Source of the DNA: Typhlomys cinereus
Lineage: Eukaryota; Chordata; Mammalia; Rodentia; Platacanthomyidae
DNA length: 64,000 bases
Reading direction: 5' to 3'
Assembly: GCA_023101885.1 (NCBI GenBank)
Contig: JALPQD010000090.1
Coordinates: 950,598-1,014,597, forward strand
Shown here one piece after another: positions 32,300 through 42,339 of the stretch; the first letter of the stretch is position 1, and the number at the start of each line of letters is the position of its first letter. Below the pieces are notes generated by a model. It was not told the origin of the DNA. It did no database searches and was given only the letters and a program-made list of their open reading frames with translations. A program made the position numbers and the translations under genes.

Positions 32300-33420
32300 A
32301 GCCGCTAACCAGCGTGAATCTGCCCCTCCGCCCGGCTCTAGCTCTGCGAGTCGCCGCGCTCTTCTCGCACCCTGAAGGAAACCCACGGGCCAGCTATGCG
32401 TTGCCTCAAGGGGCAACGTCTTTTTGCAGAAAAGCAAAGTACCCAACCCTTCGGTGGGTCCACGCGTCTTTATCGGGTGCAGGCAGCAGCAACGGCACGC
32501 TACAAATCAAACTGCCAAAGTGGCCCCTAGGAAAGAACACCTTGCCAGAAAAGGGAGAGCGGGAGGAGGGGGCACCCACAAGCATCCAGAGAGAACTTCG
32601 GTTCCCACGCGCCCACAAACCCCCCCCGCGGACGAGCGGGCCCGGGAGGCCTGGGGGGAGACGGGGCTTCGATAGACGCGCGGATGGGGCGCGCCCCAGA
32701 AACCCCGGCCCGCCGACCGGGCGCCCCCCTCGGGCCCGCCGCGCGCTCAGGCCCACGCCGGCTCCGCCAGCCCTGCGGAGCCCGGGGCGCGAGGGGCCCG
32801 CGGCCCGACCCCCGGCTGCTCGCCTGTGTGATCCGAGACGCGTCAGGCGCTGCGGGGCCCCGGCTGCTCCCCGGAGGCGCAAGGGCCGAGGGGGCCCGGC
32901 GGCGGCGCGGTCACGAGGGCTCCCCGGCCGCCCCCGCTGCGCATCCCGTCCTCCCTCCCGCAGCCCGCAGGGCGAGTGGGCCGCAACCGACGCCGAACGA
33001 CTGCGAGGCACGCGAGCCGTTCAAACGGTCGCGGCCATCTTGGCTTCCCGGCGTGCCTTGCGGCGGCGCGGGGCGGAGCTCCCCGGGGCCTCGCGCCTGC
33101 GCGCTCGCGGCAGCGGCGGTGCTGGCCGCGCACTTTGACCCCCGAGGGGGGCTCTGGCCCGGGAAGTAGATGGGCCGCCAGCGTGTCTGCCGCGTTGGCG
33201 GATCTCTGTCGTCAGATCCTCCGCTGCGCGGGCCGCCCGCAGCCAGCCGAGTCTGAGAAAGGCGGCTCCCTGGCCCGTGCCCTCCTTCGCTCACCCCAGA
33301 ACCCTGTTCGCGCCTCCTGCCCGGTTTACTGACCAGTTGTAGGCGGGAGAGCAATAGAGCGACTTTCTCTGTGCAGCTTCCTGCACATCCTGCGGGATCT
33401 GACAGTGGGATGCGCAGTGT
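32300..33420 (-). promoter_or_regulatory. ANAPC1: CpG island, ANAPC1 promoter and non-coding exon 1 region
   Basis: A strongly GC- and CpG-rich block stands out from the AT-rich flanks just upstream of ANAPC1 exon 2, so it should hold the ANAPC1 start site and exon 1. A minus-strand CCAAGATGGCCGC at about 33,034-33,047 matches the YY1 core found just downstream of many housekeeping start sites. Exon 1 is not placed. The best consensus donor on the minus strand is CTGGG|GTGAGC near 33,292; others further down are weak. Long open frames here on both strands are by-products of GC content. Confidence 0.75.
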
Positions 33421-33511
33421 CCCCAGCACCCAGGGCGATTCGATTATGAGCCCCCAGGTTGATCTCTTTTCCTTCCTTAAGGTTCAATCATGCAGTGTCA
33501 CATATGTGAAC

Positions 33512-33513
<2 letters not shown>

Positions 33514-33605
<92 letters not shown>

Positions 33606-33606
33606 C
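33514..33606 (+). repeat. (TC)n microsatellite
   Basis: About 90 bp of CT dinucleotide repeat with rare CC and GT interruptions, immediately outside the ANAPC1 CpG island. Confidence 0.95.
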
Positions 33607-33609
33607 TGT

Positions 33610-35340
33610 CTCAATGGAGCCCCAAACCTCAGGAATGCTAGCCTGGCACTCTACCATTGGAAAGCCACAAACACGCCAACCCAAGAACACACTCCTGAAT
33701 TCGAATGTCCCAATTGCTTGGTATCTCCGTTGAAATAGTCCATGGGGTCTTTGATTGCTTGATGAATAAGAGTTTCCCATTCTCTACCCAGAAACGAGCA
33801 GTTGGCTGGAATTTTATGCCTTCTCTAAAAGGGTCTCCTGTGCACACAGTGTCGCCTTGATACCTTGGCAGGTTGTGGTTTTTAACTTGGAATGTCATCC
33901 TTCAGTGTTGTATCAAACGTTCCTTCACACACCAACTAAAAGAGGCTACACTGCAACAGGCAGGACTGTAAGAACTTTATGAGTGAAGTACTCTTTTACC
34001 TGAGTTCCAAACATCCCAGAATTTCCTGGCCTGAGGATACACAGGCAGTCAAATAACAACCCTACCCCAGGCTCCGTTCAGATGCGATACCTGTTCCTTC
34101 CCACATGCCCCCTCCCCACACCCTACAAAGACCTTCCTACTCCCCATCAGGACTTTCTGGAAGAACTGCAGCAGGATACATTCACCTGCCCTTCAGAGTT
34201 CCACCCACTCCAGAAGGCACATATTCCACCAGCCCTGTCTGTTACACCAGCAGCCACTTCCCACACTTCCATCCCCTCAACTCCCCTTCACTTCCATGTT
34301 CTGTGCAATCAGGCCATTGCCCCCACTCCCCAGCATTCAAGGGACTGCTTCTACTGCTGCTAGACCCGAGTAAAATGCCCCCCAGGGGTATGGGACCTGG
34401 CCATATGTAGAAACTTAAAAGGGTACAGGACAAACTAGTCAATAGAAACAGACTTATAAATTACCTTCTTTCTTCTCCTTCCCTCCTTCCTGTGGGCTAT
34501 TGTAGGGAGATTTTTTTTTGTGTGTCTACACAGCCTGCCAGGAATGTCCTGCGTGGCCAAGTAGACCATCAAGCAGCGTGCTGAATTTCTGGCATCCAGT
34601 TGTGATGCAACAGCCAGTGAGACGTTTCTCACACCATCTTTCTCTGCCCTGTTCCCTCTTGCCTTCTCTCCCTCTGCTGGGGTCAAGCACCGGTACACCT
34701 CATCCTTGCCTCCAGTCCCACTTTTTAGGTAACTCCAGAAAACAAAAGTCCACCTGCTCTCTGTCCACAGTGCGAAGCAGTCACTGAAATTGTGATCTTG
34801 CCTCTCACTCCTGGGCATTCCTTCTCTGTTCAAAGACATCGGCTTCAGCCTATGAGCACCAAGGCCTACATTGATAACCCCCCTCCAGCGCACCCCAAAG
34901 CTCGGTCTCGCAGGCACCAGGGTAGTACTGTATTTCCTTCAGAGTAGTGGCCCTTGGCCCTTTACGCTCCGGACTCACATTGTTTTGACAAAGTCCCTTG
35001 AGAAAATACATATGCTGCTTCTGGCACCACCCACTCTGCCCACAGGAGTCCAAATCACAAGACGACGGGCAGCATCCTGTCTACCACATGTGCGGGCATT
35101 GGAGTACATGCTTGGCGGAGGACACAAAAGCCTGTGCACTATACACTGTTCAATGTACACCTGTATGTCCTCCGGACAAGCGAGAATTTCCTTCAAGGCT
35201 CATGAGATTGCATTTTGGGAACAAAAATATATCACTAATAGAAGATAGGCCTTGTCATAGTTAGATACAGGAGTCAAGAAAGTGATACAGATATGGGACT
35301 CTTCCTGCTTCACCCGTACACCTGACTCCCTGTCTGTGCT
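33610..35340. other. Unassigned intergenic sequence
   Basis: I recognise no gene or repeat family here. Small open frames on both strands lack coding character or family matches. A pyrimidine-rich block lies at about 34,080-34,360. Confidence 0.5.
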
Positions 35341-35462
35341 TCTGGCCAGTGAGTAAAGCATCTATTTGCAGACCTGGTGGCCCGAGTTCAATCCCTGGAA
35401 GCCCAAGAAGGAAGTCATGGAGGAAGGAGAGAACTGACTTCTGAAAGTTATCCTCTGACTTC

Positions 35463-35850
35463 CTTGTGTTGAGGCCCCAAAGCTCCAGGAACATTTGTGA
35501 AGAACTGGTACTTGAGTTAACCCTGAACAAGCTTGTAGTAAATTGTCTGGTTGATGGAGAAGCTCGGCCCATGGTGGGTATGGTTGTCCCAGGGCAAGTG
35601 GTAAAAGGGATGCAACCAGGTAAAGAAAGTGGTATCCTTTGGTATACTTAGTCAGACATACTGGATCTCGCAGCTGTCTTGTGGATGTATGGTGTGGCCA
35701 GTTCCCTCAGCTCCTGGTGTTCGTGAGGGCTCTCCTGTCAAACTGGACAAGGAACTGTAACCAAGAATCCTAAACCAGAATAAAAACCGTTGTTCCCTTG
35801 TAAGTCATTTGGTCATGAATTTATCAGTAACAATGCAACAGACCTCTTGG
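35463..35850 (+). mobile_element. Charlie/URR1-like DNA transposon
   Basis: AACATTTGTGAAGAACTGG, GCTCGGCCCATGGTGGGTA, GTGGCCAGTTCCCTCAGC, GCTCTCCTGTCAAACTGG, AATAAAAACCGTTGTTCCC, TTTATCAGTAACAATGCA. An old B2-like SINE (about 35,345-35,462) directly precedes it. Confidence 0.68.
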
Positions 35851-36261
35851 ATGCCCAAACTGCTCATATATGATATTTTGATATGCAAAATACTGAATAA
35901 ATAAATAAAATCCATGTTTTGTGCTCTGTTTAGCCCTTTAACCTAACAAAAATACTCATGTGTTTGCATCCATAACTATTGCTCCATAGCATTACCACAG
36001 TCTTTGGAACTCAAAATAAGAAACATCTATTGTGTCGTAATTTCAGTGGGTCAGAAATCAAAGATGCAATTAATGTGGAGACTGAGGGCTGTGATCTCAG
36101 ATGAGGCTCTTTTAGGGGAAACTGGGTCTAAGCTCACGCAGAATATGATTTCTTGTGACTACAAGACCAAGTACTGTAGTATTTTTCAGCTTGTCAACCA
36201 GAGATGGCCCGGAACAATAAAGGCCACCCACTTTTAATTGCCACTTAGGTTTCCCCAACAT

Positions 36262-36525
36262 CATCTAACCATTCCAGTCAAGAAGGCAGAAGAGGGGGGC
36301 GGTAAGATTGTAAGAGCACAAGGATGGGAGGAGTAGTGATTTGCAAGATACTCCACACAAGTTAGGGCTGAAGCAATCATAATAGGACTTTGCATGACCT
36401 GCACAATGTCCAACACATTATTGACCCCACAAAGTCTAGCATGGACTAAAGGCACTCGGATCCTTGGAGGCTAGGGATTGACAGCCACAGTAGTGTTCCT
36501 ATGCTTAAGAAAAATCTATGTCTCC
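36262..36525 (+). mobile_element. L1 3'-UTR-like segment
   Basis: GGGGCGGTAAGATTGTAAGAG, AGGATGGGAGGAGTAGTG, GGCTGAAGCAATCATAATAGG, ATCCTTGGAGGCTAGGGATT and TTCCTATGCTTAAG all repeat the 15.7-16.0 kb segment. Confidence 0.6.
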
Positions 36526-36743
36526 ATAAAGATTCTTGTATGGCACAAACAACGATAAATTTTGCAACCTTTCCATCCAAATTGAGAGACACGCTAAGAT
36601 AGAGCAGGTGACAGAGAAATCATTGGAAGAGAGATTATTACAACTTCCTTGCACAAGGAAAAAGAGGCATCTTTTTCTTTTTAGATTTTAGCACAAAAAG
36701 AACCAAAAACTACATGTTTTACAACATCAGCCATAAAGGAAAA

Positions 36744-37045
36744 GGCTGGGGAGCTGGTTCAGGATTTAAGTTTCTGCCTTGCAAGCGAAAGGACCTGAGT
36801 TCAGATCTCAGATCCCATGTAAATACACCGGGTGAAAATAACCAAGGTTTGTACTTTCTGGCCCCTGGAAGGGTAGAGCCTGGGAAACCCCTTAGCAAAG
36901 CAATATGGAAGTAGGGCAATTCGAGATGATTCTCAAAGTCATCCTTGGCCCTCAACAGGCATGCACAGTGCCCTCTTTTACACTGACACACACGCGCACA
37001 TGTGCGCACACACACACACACACAATTTAAAACAAAATTAAGAAA
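36744..37045 (+). mobile_element. B2-superfamily SINE, older subfamily
   Basis: GGCTGGGGAGCTGGTTCAGG head, GAGTTCAGATCTCAGATCCC, CCTCAACAGGCATGCACAG, CG/CA tail. Confidence 0.82.
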
Positions 37046-37129
37046 TAAATAGAAGACTGGCCAAAGTGAGAGAGTAAAAGACACCGTGGAGTGCTCAGGC
37101 TCAGATCTAAGTCAAAATTGCACCATCCC

Positions 37130-38050
37130 AAGGTTCAGGGTACCCCACCCAAGAGGGGGAGGGCAATACGAATGTAAGAGCCTAAGGGCGAGGAGGATGC
37201 TCTAGACAGCATCCTGGGATCAGGACCCGGCTGCTCCCAAGAACTCACTGTAGTGCTTCCATTTCCACAAAACCTGCACCACAGGTGATACCTATCAGTG
37301 TTTCACCAGGAATGCAGGAAATTCCCAAGCTATTTACACCTCTCCCAGAGACCATTGAAGGTTAATGTCAAGTGGGAAAGGGGGAGTTTCTTTACTCGAG
37401 GATGTATCCACCTAGAAGCCACCCATCTCCCAGCAAGTACCAAGGCATGCTGGATGAAACCCAGTGGACCACATATGCAAAAAGACGGGAAAGTAGCAGG
37501 GGGAACGGCTGAAAAGAAGTCAAAGATTGAAACCAGAACATGGATAGAGGATTGAGCCAGATCGTATTAGAGGAAAGAAAGAACAGAACTCACAGACATG
37601 GAATCCATGAGGGGCAAGGTGTAGAGTCTGTGAGGGGCAAGGGAGCCAAAGATGGTGGCCGGGGTCAGGGGTGTTTACAGGGTTAGACAGGCCCAGGAAA
37701 AGTGGATTTCCTCATTCTTTAGCTCCAACTTCTCACACCTGATTGGGGCTTTTAATCCCCTATACCTCGTTGGTCTGTTCATATCTGGGCTCAGGCCAGT
37801 TGACCTTGTATACGACTTCATGATCCAGCTGGGTTTTTTTTTTTTTTAATAATTTAATTTATCTGCAAGGGAGAGCTCGTCTCCATATCCTTTCATATTA
37901 AAACAGCTCCTCCAGATTAATAAGGTGTGTTCCTTCAGGATAATGGGGGGGGGAGATGACCTTCAAAGACCTTCCCGGAAGGGAGGGAACTGGTGTACCT
38001 ATTAAGTTTGTATGAGCTGAAATAATAATAAAAAATGTATTAATAAAAAA
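37130..38050 (+). mobile_element. L1 3'-end-like segment
   Basis: GGGCAATACGAATGTAAGAG with GGCGAGGAGGATGCTCTAG opens it, and TACCTATTAAGTTTGTATGA with AATAATAATAAAAAATG closes it at 37,997-38,040, identical in type to the end at 16.2 kb. The middle is not repeated elsewhere in the window, so I treat the whole span as one element only tentatively. Confidence 0.45.
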
Positions 38051-38596
38051 AAGACCTCAACACAGCCTTTATTGAAATTGCCAAAACAAACAAACAAACA
38101 AACAAACATAAAAATCATTGTATTTATGTGTGAGAGTATCAAAGATTTTAAAAAATTAAAAAATAAATAAAAGGATTCTCTTGCATCCACTGTATTGCTT
38201 CTCCTAAGAATGGGTTAATACAAATGTTAGCAGTTATCTTCCATACATTGTTCAGAACACTGAAAAAACGGTTTTGCATGTATTGCCCATTTCTAAGAGC
38301 AGGGAATGAATAATTTTATTTCCAGTGAGGTTTTCACCCTACTGGAGGGATTATGTTACAACTGAGGGAGAGAAGGGAAAAAAGTTACAAAAGGAAATAC
38401 CTTTCGTCCACTATCAGGTTCACTGTGCTGAATAGGCTCTTTCACTTGTACCATTTCATTTTGCAACAACTATAAAAGCCACTGTGCGTGGAGGATTAAT
38501 TCCAGAAGGCCTGGAATTAGCCTGAGCTGTTTTGCTAAAGTTCCTGCATGGCATTGACCACTGGCCAAGGGTGTGAAGGAAGCACGCAGATTTATA

Positions 38597-38743
38597 ATGT
38601 TGCTTTTTAAGTCTGAGGAGGCAGGGGAGAGTCCCACTAACTTGTCAGCATTGTTTGTTGAAAACACCGAGGTAGATGATTTGCACCTGGACTTCGTGAA
38701 TGATGCTGATTGTACCATAGGCATGTGCTTGTGTGGTAAGTAA
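38597..38743 (+). other. Short open reading frame of unknown meaning
   Basis: An ATG opens 48 codons to a TAA. The predicted peptide begins MLLFKSEEAGESPTNL, contains VDDLHLDFVNDADC and ends IGMCLCGK. An acidic, low-repeat composition is unlike the surrounding repeats, and G|GTAAGT near the end looks like a splice donor. I do not recognise a family. It may be a processed-pseudogene remnant, a stray exon, or chance. Confidence 0.25.
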
Positions 38744-38759
38744 AAAATGAAAATCCCAA

Positions 38760-38938
38760 GGCCGGTAAGATGGCTTAGGGGGTAAAGGTACCTGCCATTG
38801 AGCCTGCCAGGCTGAGTTCAATCTCTAGAATCCATGTGGTAAAGGAGAGAAACAACTTCCATGAGTTGTCTTTTAACCTACACACACACATACACACACA
38901 CACACACTTACACACTGAATAAATAAAAGCAATTAAAA
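38760..38938 (+). mobile_element. Old B2-like SINE
   Basis: AAGGCCGGTAAGATGGCTTAG head, GAGTTCAATCTCTAGAATCC, (CA)n, AATAAATAAAAGC. Confidence 0.68.
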
Positions 38939-39506
38939 AAATCCTAGATGTTTCTCCATGTTAAGATTCCATCTTCAAGATGATCCATACATGTGATAAT
39001 TTCCTGATCTCTGTGAAACATCTGGCCACTTCGTATAGAGAGCAGGACACAGACTTCTTGCACCTCACCGTTTGGCCCCTTATCATGAACTGTAGTTCTT
39101 TTATTAGGATTTAACATTTCTTTTATTGGGATCCTCCCCTTTTTTAATTGCTGTTGTCTGTGTTGTACCCATTTTCTGTAACAAGCTATAGATTTGGAAT
39201 AGCTGAGTCTTCAGAAATTCAACTCTCCTTAACTCCTCTTAACATCAAAACAATTGCAACTGTATATTTGTGTTTAATTTAGTATCCAAGTGTGTCATGT
39301 GACCTACAACCCATTGCCCTAAGAGCTACGCACTGCGCTCTCAGTACATTGTCCAGCTCATTGAATGGAGTTTCTCCCAAGCGTCGTCTGCCTTATCCCC
39401 AAAACTACAAGGTCTTTTTTTTTTTTTACTTCCCTTGGCAGGAAGAGAAATCTCTCTTATTGGCACCATCCTAGTTCCTCAGCAAACTTCAGGAACATGT
39501 CATTCG

Positions 39507-39738
39507 GGCTGGAGAGATCGCTCAGAGGTTAGCTTCTGCTTTGAAAGTAGAAGGATCTGAGTTCAGGTCAAAATTTCCAGGCAGAAATGGCAGCAGCCTA
39601 CACTTTGACTCTGGAAAGGCAGAGCCTGGGAAACACCAGAGCAAAACACAAAGGAAGTAGAAGCAATCCAGGATGATTCCTGAAGTCACCCTTGGTTCTC
39701 CACGTGCCTTCTGATTACATACACGAAATAAATAAAAC
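39507..39738 (+). mobile_element. B2-superfamily SINE, older subfamily
   Basis: GGGCTGGAGAGATCGCTCAG head, GATCTGAGTTCAGG, TCTCCACGTGCCTTCTGATTAC and AATAAATAAAAC, with the CA tract almost absent. Confidence 0.83.
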
Positions 39739-40332
39739 TTGTCCAATATGCTACTTTTCCACATGAGGGCAGCGTTGAGGCTGCTCCTACTTGAAGGGTA
39801 ACGGAGCTGCTGGTCTGGCTGCTTAGACAAGACCATGCAACTTCCAGCTTGGTTGCTGCGTGCTCACCTCCTAGAACTCTGAGCTCCCAGGTGGGCTTCC
39901 CTCCCAGCTGCTCCAGATCCTCTGGTCTGAAGCCTTTGTCTCCAGATCGCCCCATGTAGGCAGCAGCTATGTGAGTGGACTAAGTTCTGGGTCAGGACTT
40001 GGCAGGCTTGGTGGTGCATGTCTCTGACACGGCTACTCAACTCCCCTGCTGCAGCACAAAGCACATAGATAATAGGATTTTAATTATGCTGATGCACAAA
40101 ACCATACTTCAGACTCCCAGACTGTAGCTTATTGAGATGACTGTGGGCCGTTTGAAGTTCCAGGCAAAGACCACGGAGTAAAGATACCTTTCTACTGGTG
40201 GGCCAGATCTCTGACCCACCAAATCCATGAATCTAATAAAAAGGCCAGTGCTTAACTCCCACCATGTTTAGGGTGTCCTATAGAACAGTTGTGTCGTGCA
40301 AAGAAAGCCTCATTAAGAAAGTGAGATTTGGG

Positions 40333-40576
40333 GGGCTGGAGAGGTGGCTCAGGGGTTAAGCCTCTGCCTTGCAGGCGGAAGGTCCTGAGTTCGGATCCCA
40401 GATCCCATGTATAGACGCCAGGCGGAAGCGGGGGCAGCCTGCGCTTCTGGTCCTGGTAGGGCGGAGCCTGTGAATCCTGGGGCAGAAGGAGGTGGAGGCG
40501 TCCATGGTGGTTCCCGAATTCGTCGGTGGTTCTACACACACACAGACGCGCGCGCGCGCGCACGCACAATTGAATA

Positions 40577-40609
<33 letters not shown>
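40333..40609 (+). mobile_element. Young SINE, first of a pair at one target
   Basis: Full young copy with intact CGCGCG in the tail and nine AAT units. AAGAAAGTGAGATTT (left) and AAGAAAGTGCGATTT (right) flank it. Confidence 0.92.
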
Positions 40610-40610
<1 letters not shown>

Positions 40611-40624
40611 GAAAGTGCGATTTG

Positions 40625-40853
40625 GGCTGGAGAGATGGCTCAGGCAGGGGTTAAGATTCTGTCTCTCAAGCAGAAGGTCCTGAGTTCGGATCCCAGGTCC
40701 CATGTAAAAAAATGCCAGGAGGAAAGGGTGGTGGCCTCCACTTCTGACCCTGGTGGATGGAAGCTGGGAAATCCCAGAGCAAAGCAAAGAGATAGAAGCA
40801 ATCCAGGAGGATTCCCGAAGTCACCCTGGTCTTCCACAAGGACACATAATGCC

Positions 40854-40900
<47 letters not shown>

Positions 40901-40925
40901 TAAGACATTAAAAAAAAAAAAAGGA
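40625..40925 (+). mobile_element. Older SINE, second of a pair at one target
   Basis: GGGCTGGAGAGATGGCTCAGG with a small CAGG duplication, older body, (CA)n and A run. Preceded by AGAAAGTGCGATTT and followed by AGAAAGTGAGACTT. Confidence 0.88.
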
Positions 40926-40942
40926 AACAGAAAGTGAGACTT

Positions 40943-41058
40943 AAGCTAGGTGGTACACGCCTGCAGTCCAGTTACTCAGAGGTTGAGTTTTTCTTGAGCC
41001 CAAAGAGTTCAAGGTCAGCCTTGGTCACGTAACAAGACCCCCATGTCTCAAACTAAAA
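40943..41058 (+). mobile_element. B1-like SINE, old
   Basis: AGCTAGGTGGTACACGCCTG start, GGTTGAGTTTTTCTTGAGCC, AACAAGACCCCCATGTCTC end, A-rich tail. Confidence 0.72.
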
Positions 41059-41099
41059 CAAGAACCATAACCTTAGACTTGACAAACCAACACATTTAT

Positions 41100-41830
41100 T
41101 GGGTTACTTTCAGGAGCAGGGGTGAAAGTTAGGAGCTGGGAGGAACCCAGCCTGGCTGATGGCTAACCCATGGTGACCTAGATGGACAGCCCATTTAACC
41201 TTCCTCCCAGACTCAAAGACCCCAGGGCACATGTAATTAGGCCTAATCACATGGAGCAAATATCCAGCCACCCTCTCCACCCTCACCTGCTCTGTCTCTA
41301 AGGAGGTCAATGAACCACAGGTGCACTCCCCATCTCTCTAAGATGGCCGTTGTTTGTTCAGAGAAAAAGGCCATAGAACAAGAGTGTGCGTGGATGGCCA
41401 GAAAGAGCCTGTAGTGGCGCTCTGTCTGCTTTACAGTGGTAATCTGACTTGTCTCCACCTGGGTCACCAAGGCAAGGGTGACCACAGTCTGACCCACAGC
41501 CTACAACACTTCCTTGTGGTTTCCCCTGCAGCCAGGACAGATAAAGCCACGAGGAGCCCTTAAGGACCGTGGTCACCCTACCTGTGTGGACGATCTTGGT
41601 GTCTCCCCTCCTCAAAGTTTTAGGTGACTTCAGGAACTTCTTCCGTCTCTTTCTCTCCATCCTCTTCTCCTGCAAGGATCCCGGGAAGCCTACAAAACCG
41701 CCGTGCTCTGGTTCGGCCCCACTCGCTGTTCCTGCGGTCCCTCCAGCGGATCTTTCTGGTTGGGTGTCTTTGCATCTGCTATCCCTACAAGGCAATAAAC
41801 CGCCTTAACTTTTTGGCCACTTGACACTTC
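41100..41830 (+). mobile_element. Possible solo LTR
   Basis: Unlike nearby SINE-rich DNA, this block has GATAAAGCCACGAGGAGC, a pyrimidine-rich middle and GGCAATAAACCGCCTTAAC near its end, the order promoter, R, polyadenylation signal expected of an LTR. I could not define its ends or a short target duplication, so this is tentative. Confidence 0.3.
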
Positions 41831-42061
41831 CGCAAGCAATCTACAGCAGTTGCCTAGAGGTCAAAGGGAGTGTAAAGGAAAATGGAGTTTGGAGATGAGG
41901 ACAGATAAACAAGGGAATCGGGTCAGATGGGACACAGACAGGACTTCAGCTCTTAGGTTTAAAAAAAAAAAAAAAAAAAAGTAGAGCCACTGAAGAGTCC
42001 GGGAGCTCTGTGCAGCTCTGGCATTATCTGGCTCACATTGTTGAAAGACCACATTAAAATA

Positions 42062-42182
42062 CATCCATCCAGGACGCAGGGGCAGGAGGATCGCCACAAG
42101 TTCCAAGCCAGCGTGGTCTCTACACAGCAAGCTCCAGGCCAATTGCGACTACACAGCAGAGACCTTATCTCACAACATTCTA
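42062..42182 (+). mobile_element. B1-like SINE, old
   Basis: GGCAGGAGGATCGCCACAAG, TTCCAAGCCAGCGTGGTCTC and GAGACCTTATCTCAC show the B1 right half. Confidence 0.55.
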
Positions 42183-42339
42183 TTTTCTTCAAGAAAGCAT
42201 CATTTTAAACGTGAGGCATTGCTGCGGTTACTAATCCATGTACTTTCCATTTCTGTCTCCGCTGCGGTTGTCTAGGGCTGACGGTCCACATTCTTCTCTT
42301 TCGCTTTTCTTCGCTCCTGTCCCTCCAAAAGTGTCACTT

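Noticed and set aside
32314..33429. Long GC-rich open frames on both strands (up to 274 codons)
   Set aside because: They lie in a CpG island, overlap each other on opposite strands, and are rich in Arg, Pro, Ala and Gly. GC-rich DNA has few stops. No family resemblance.
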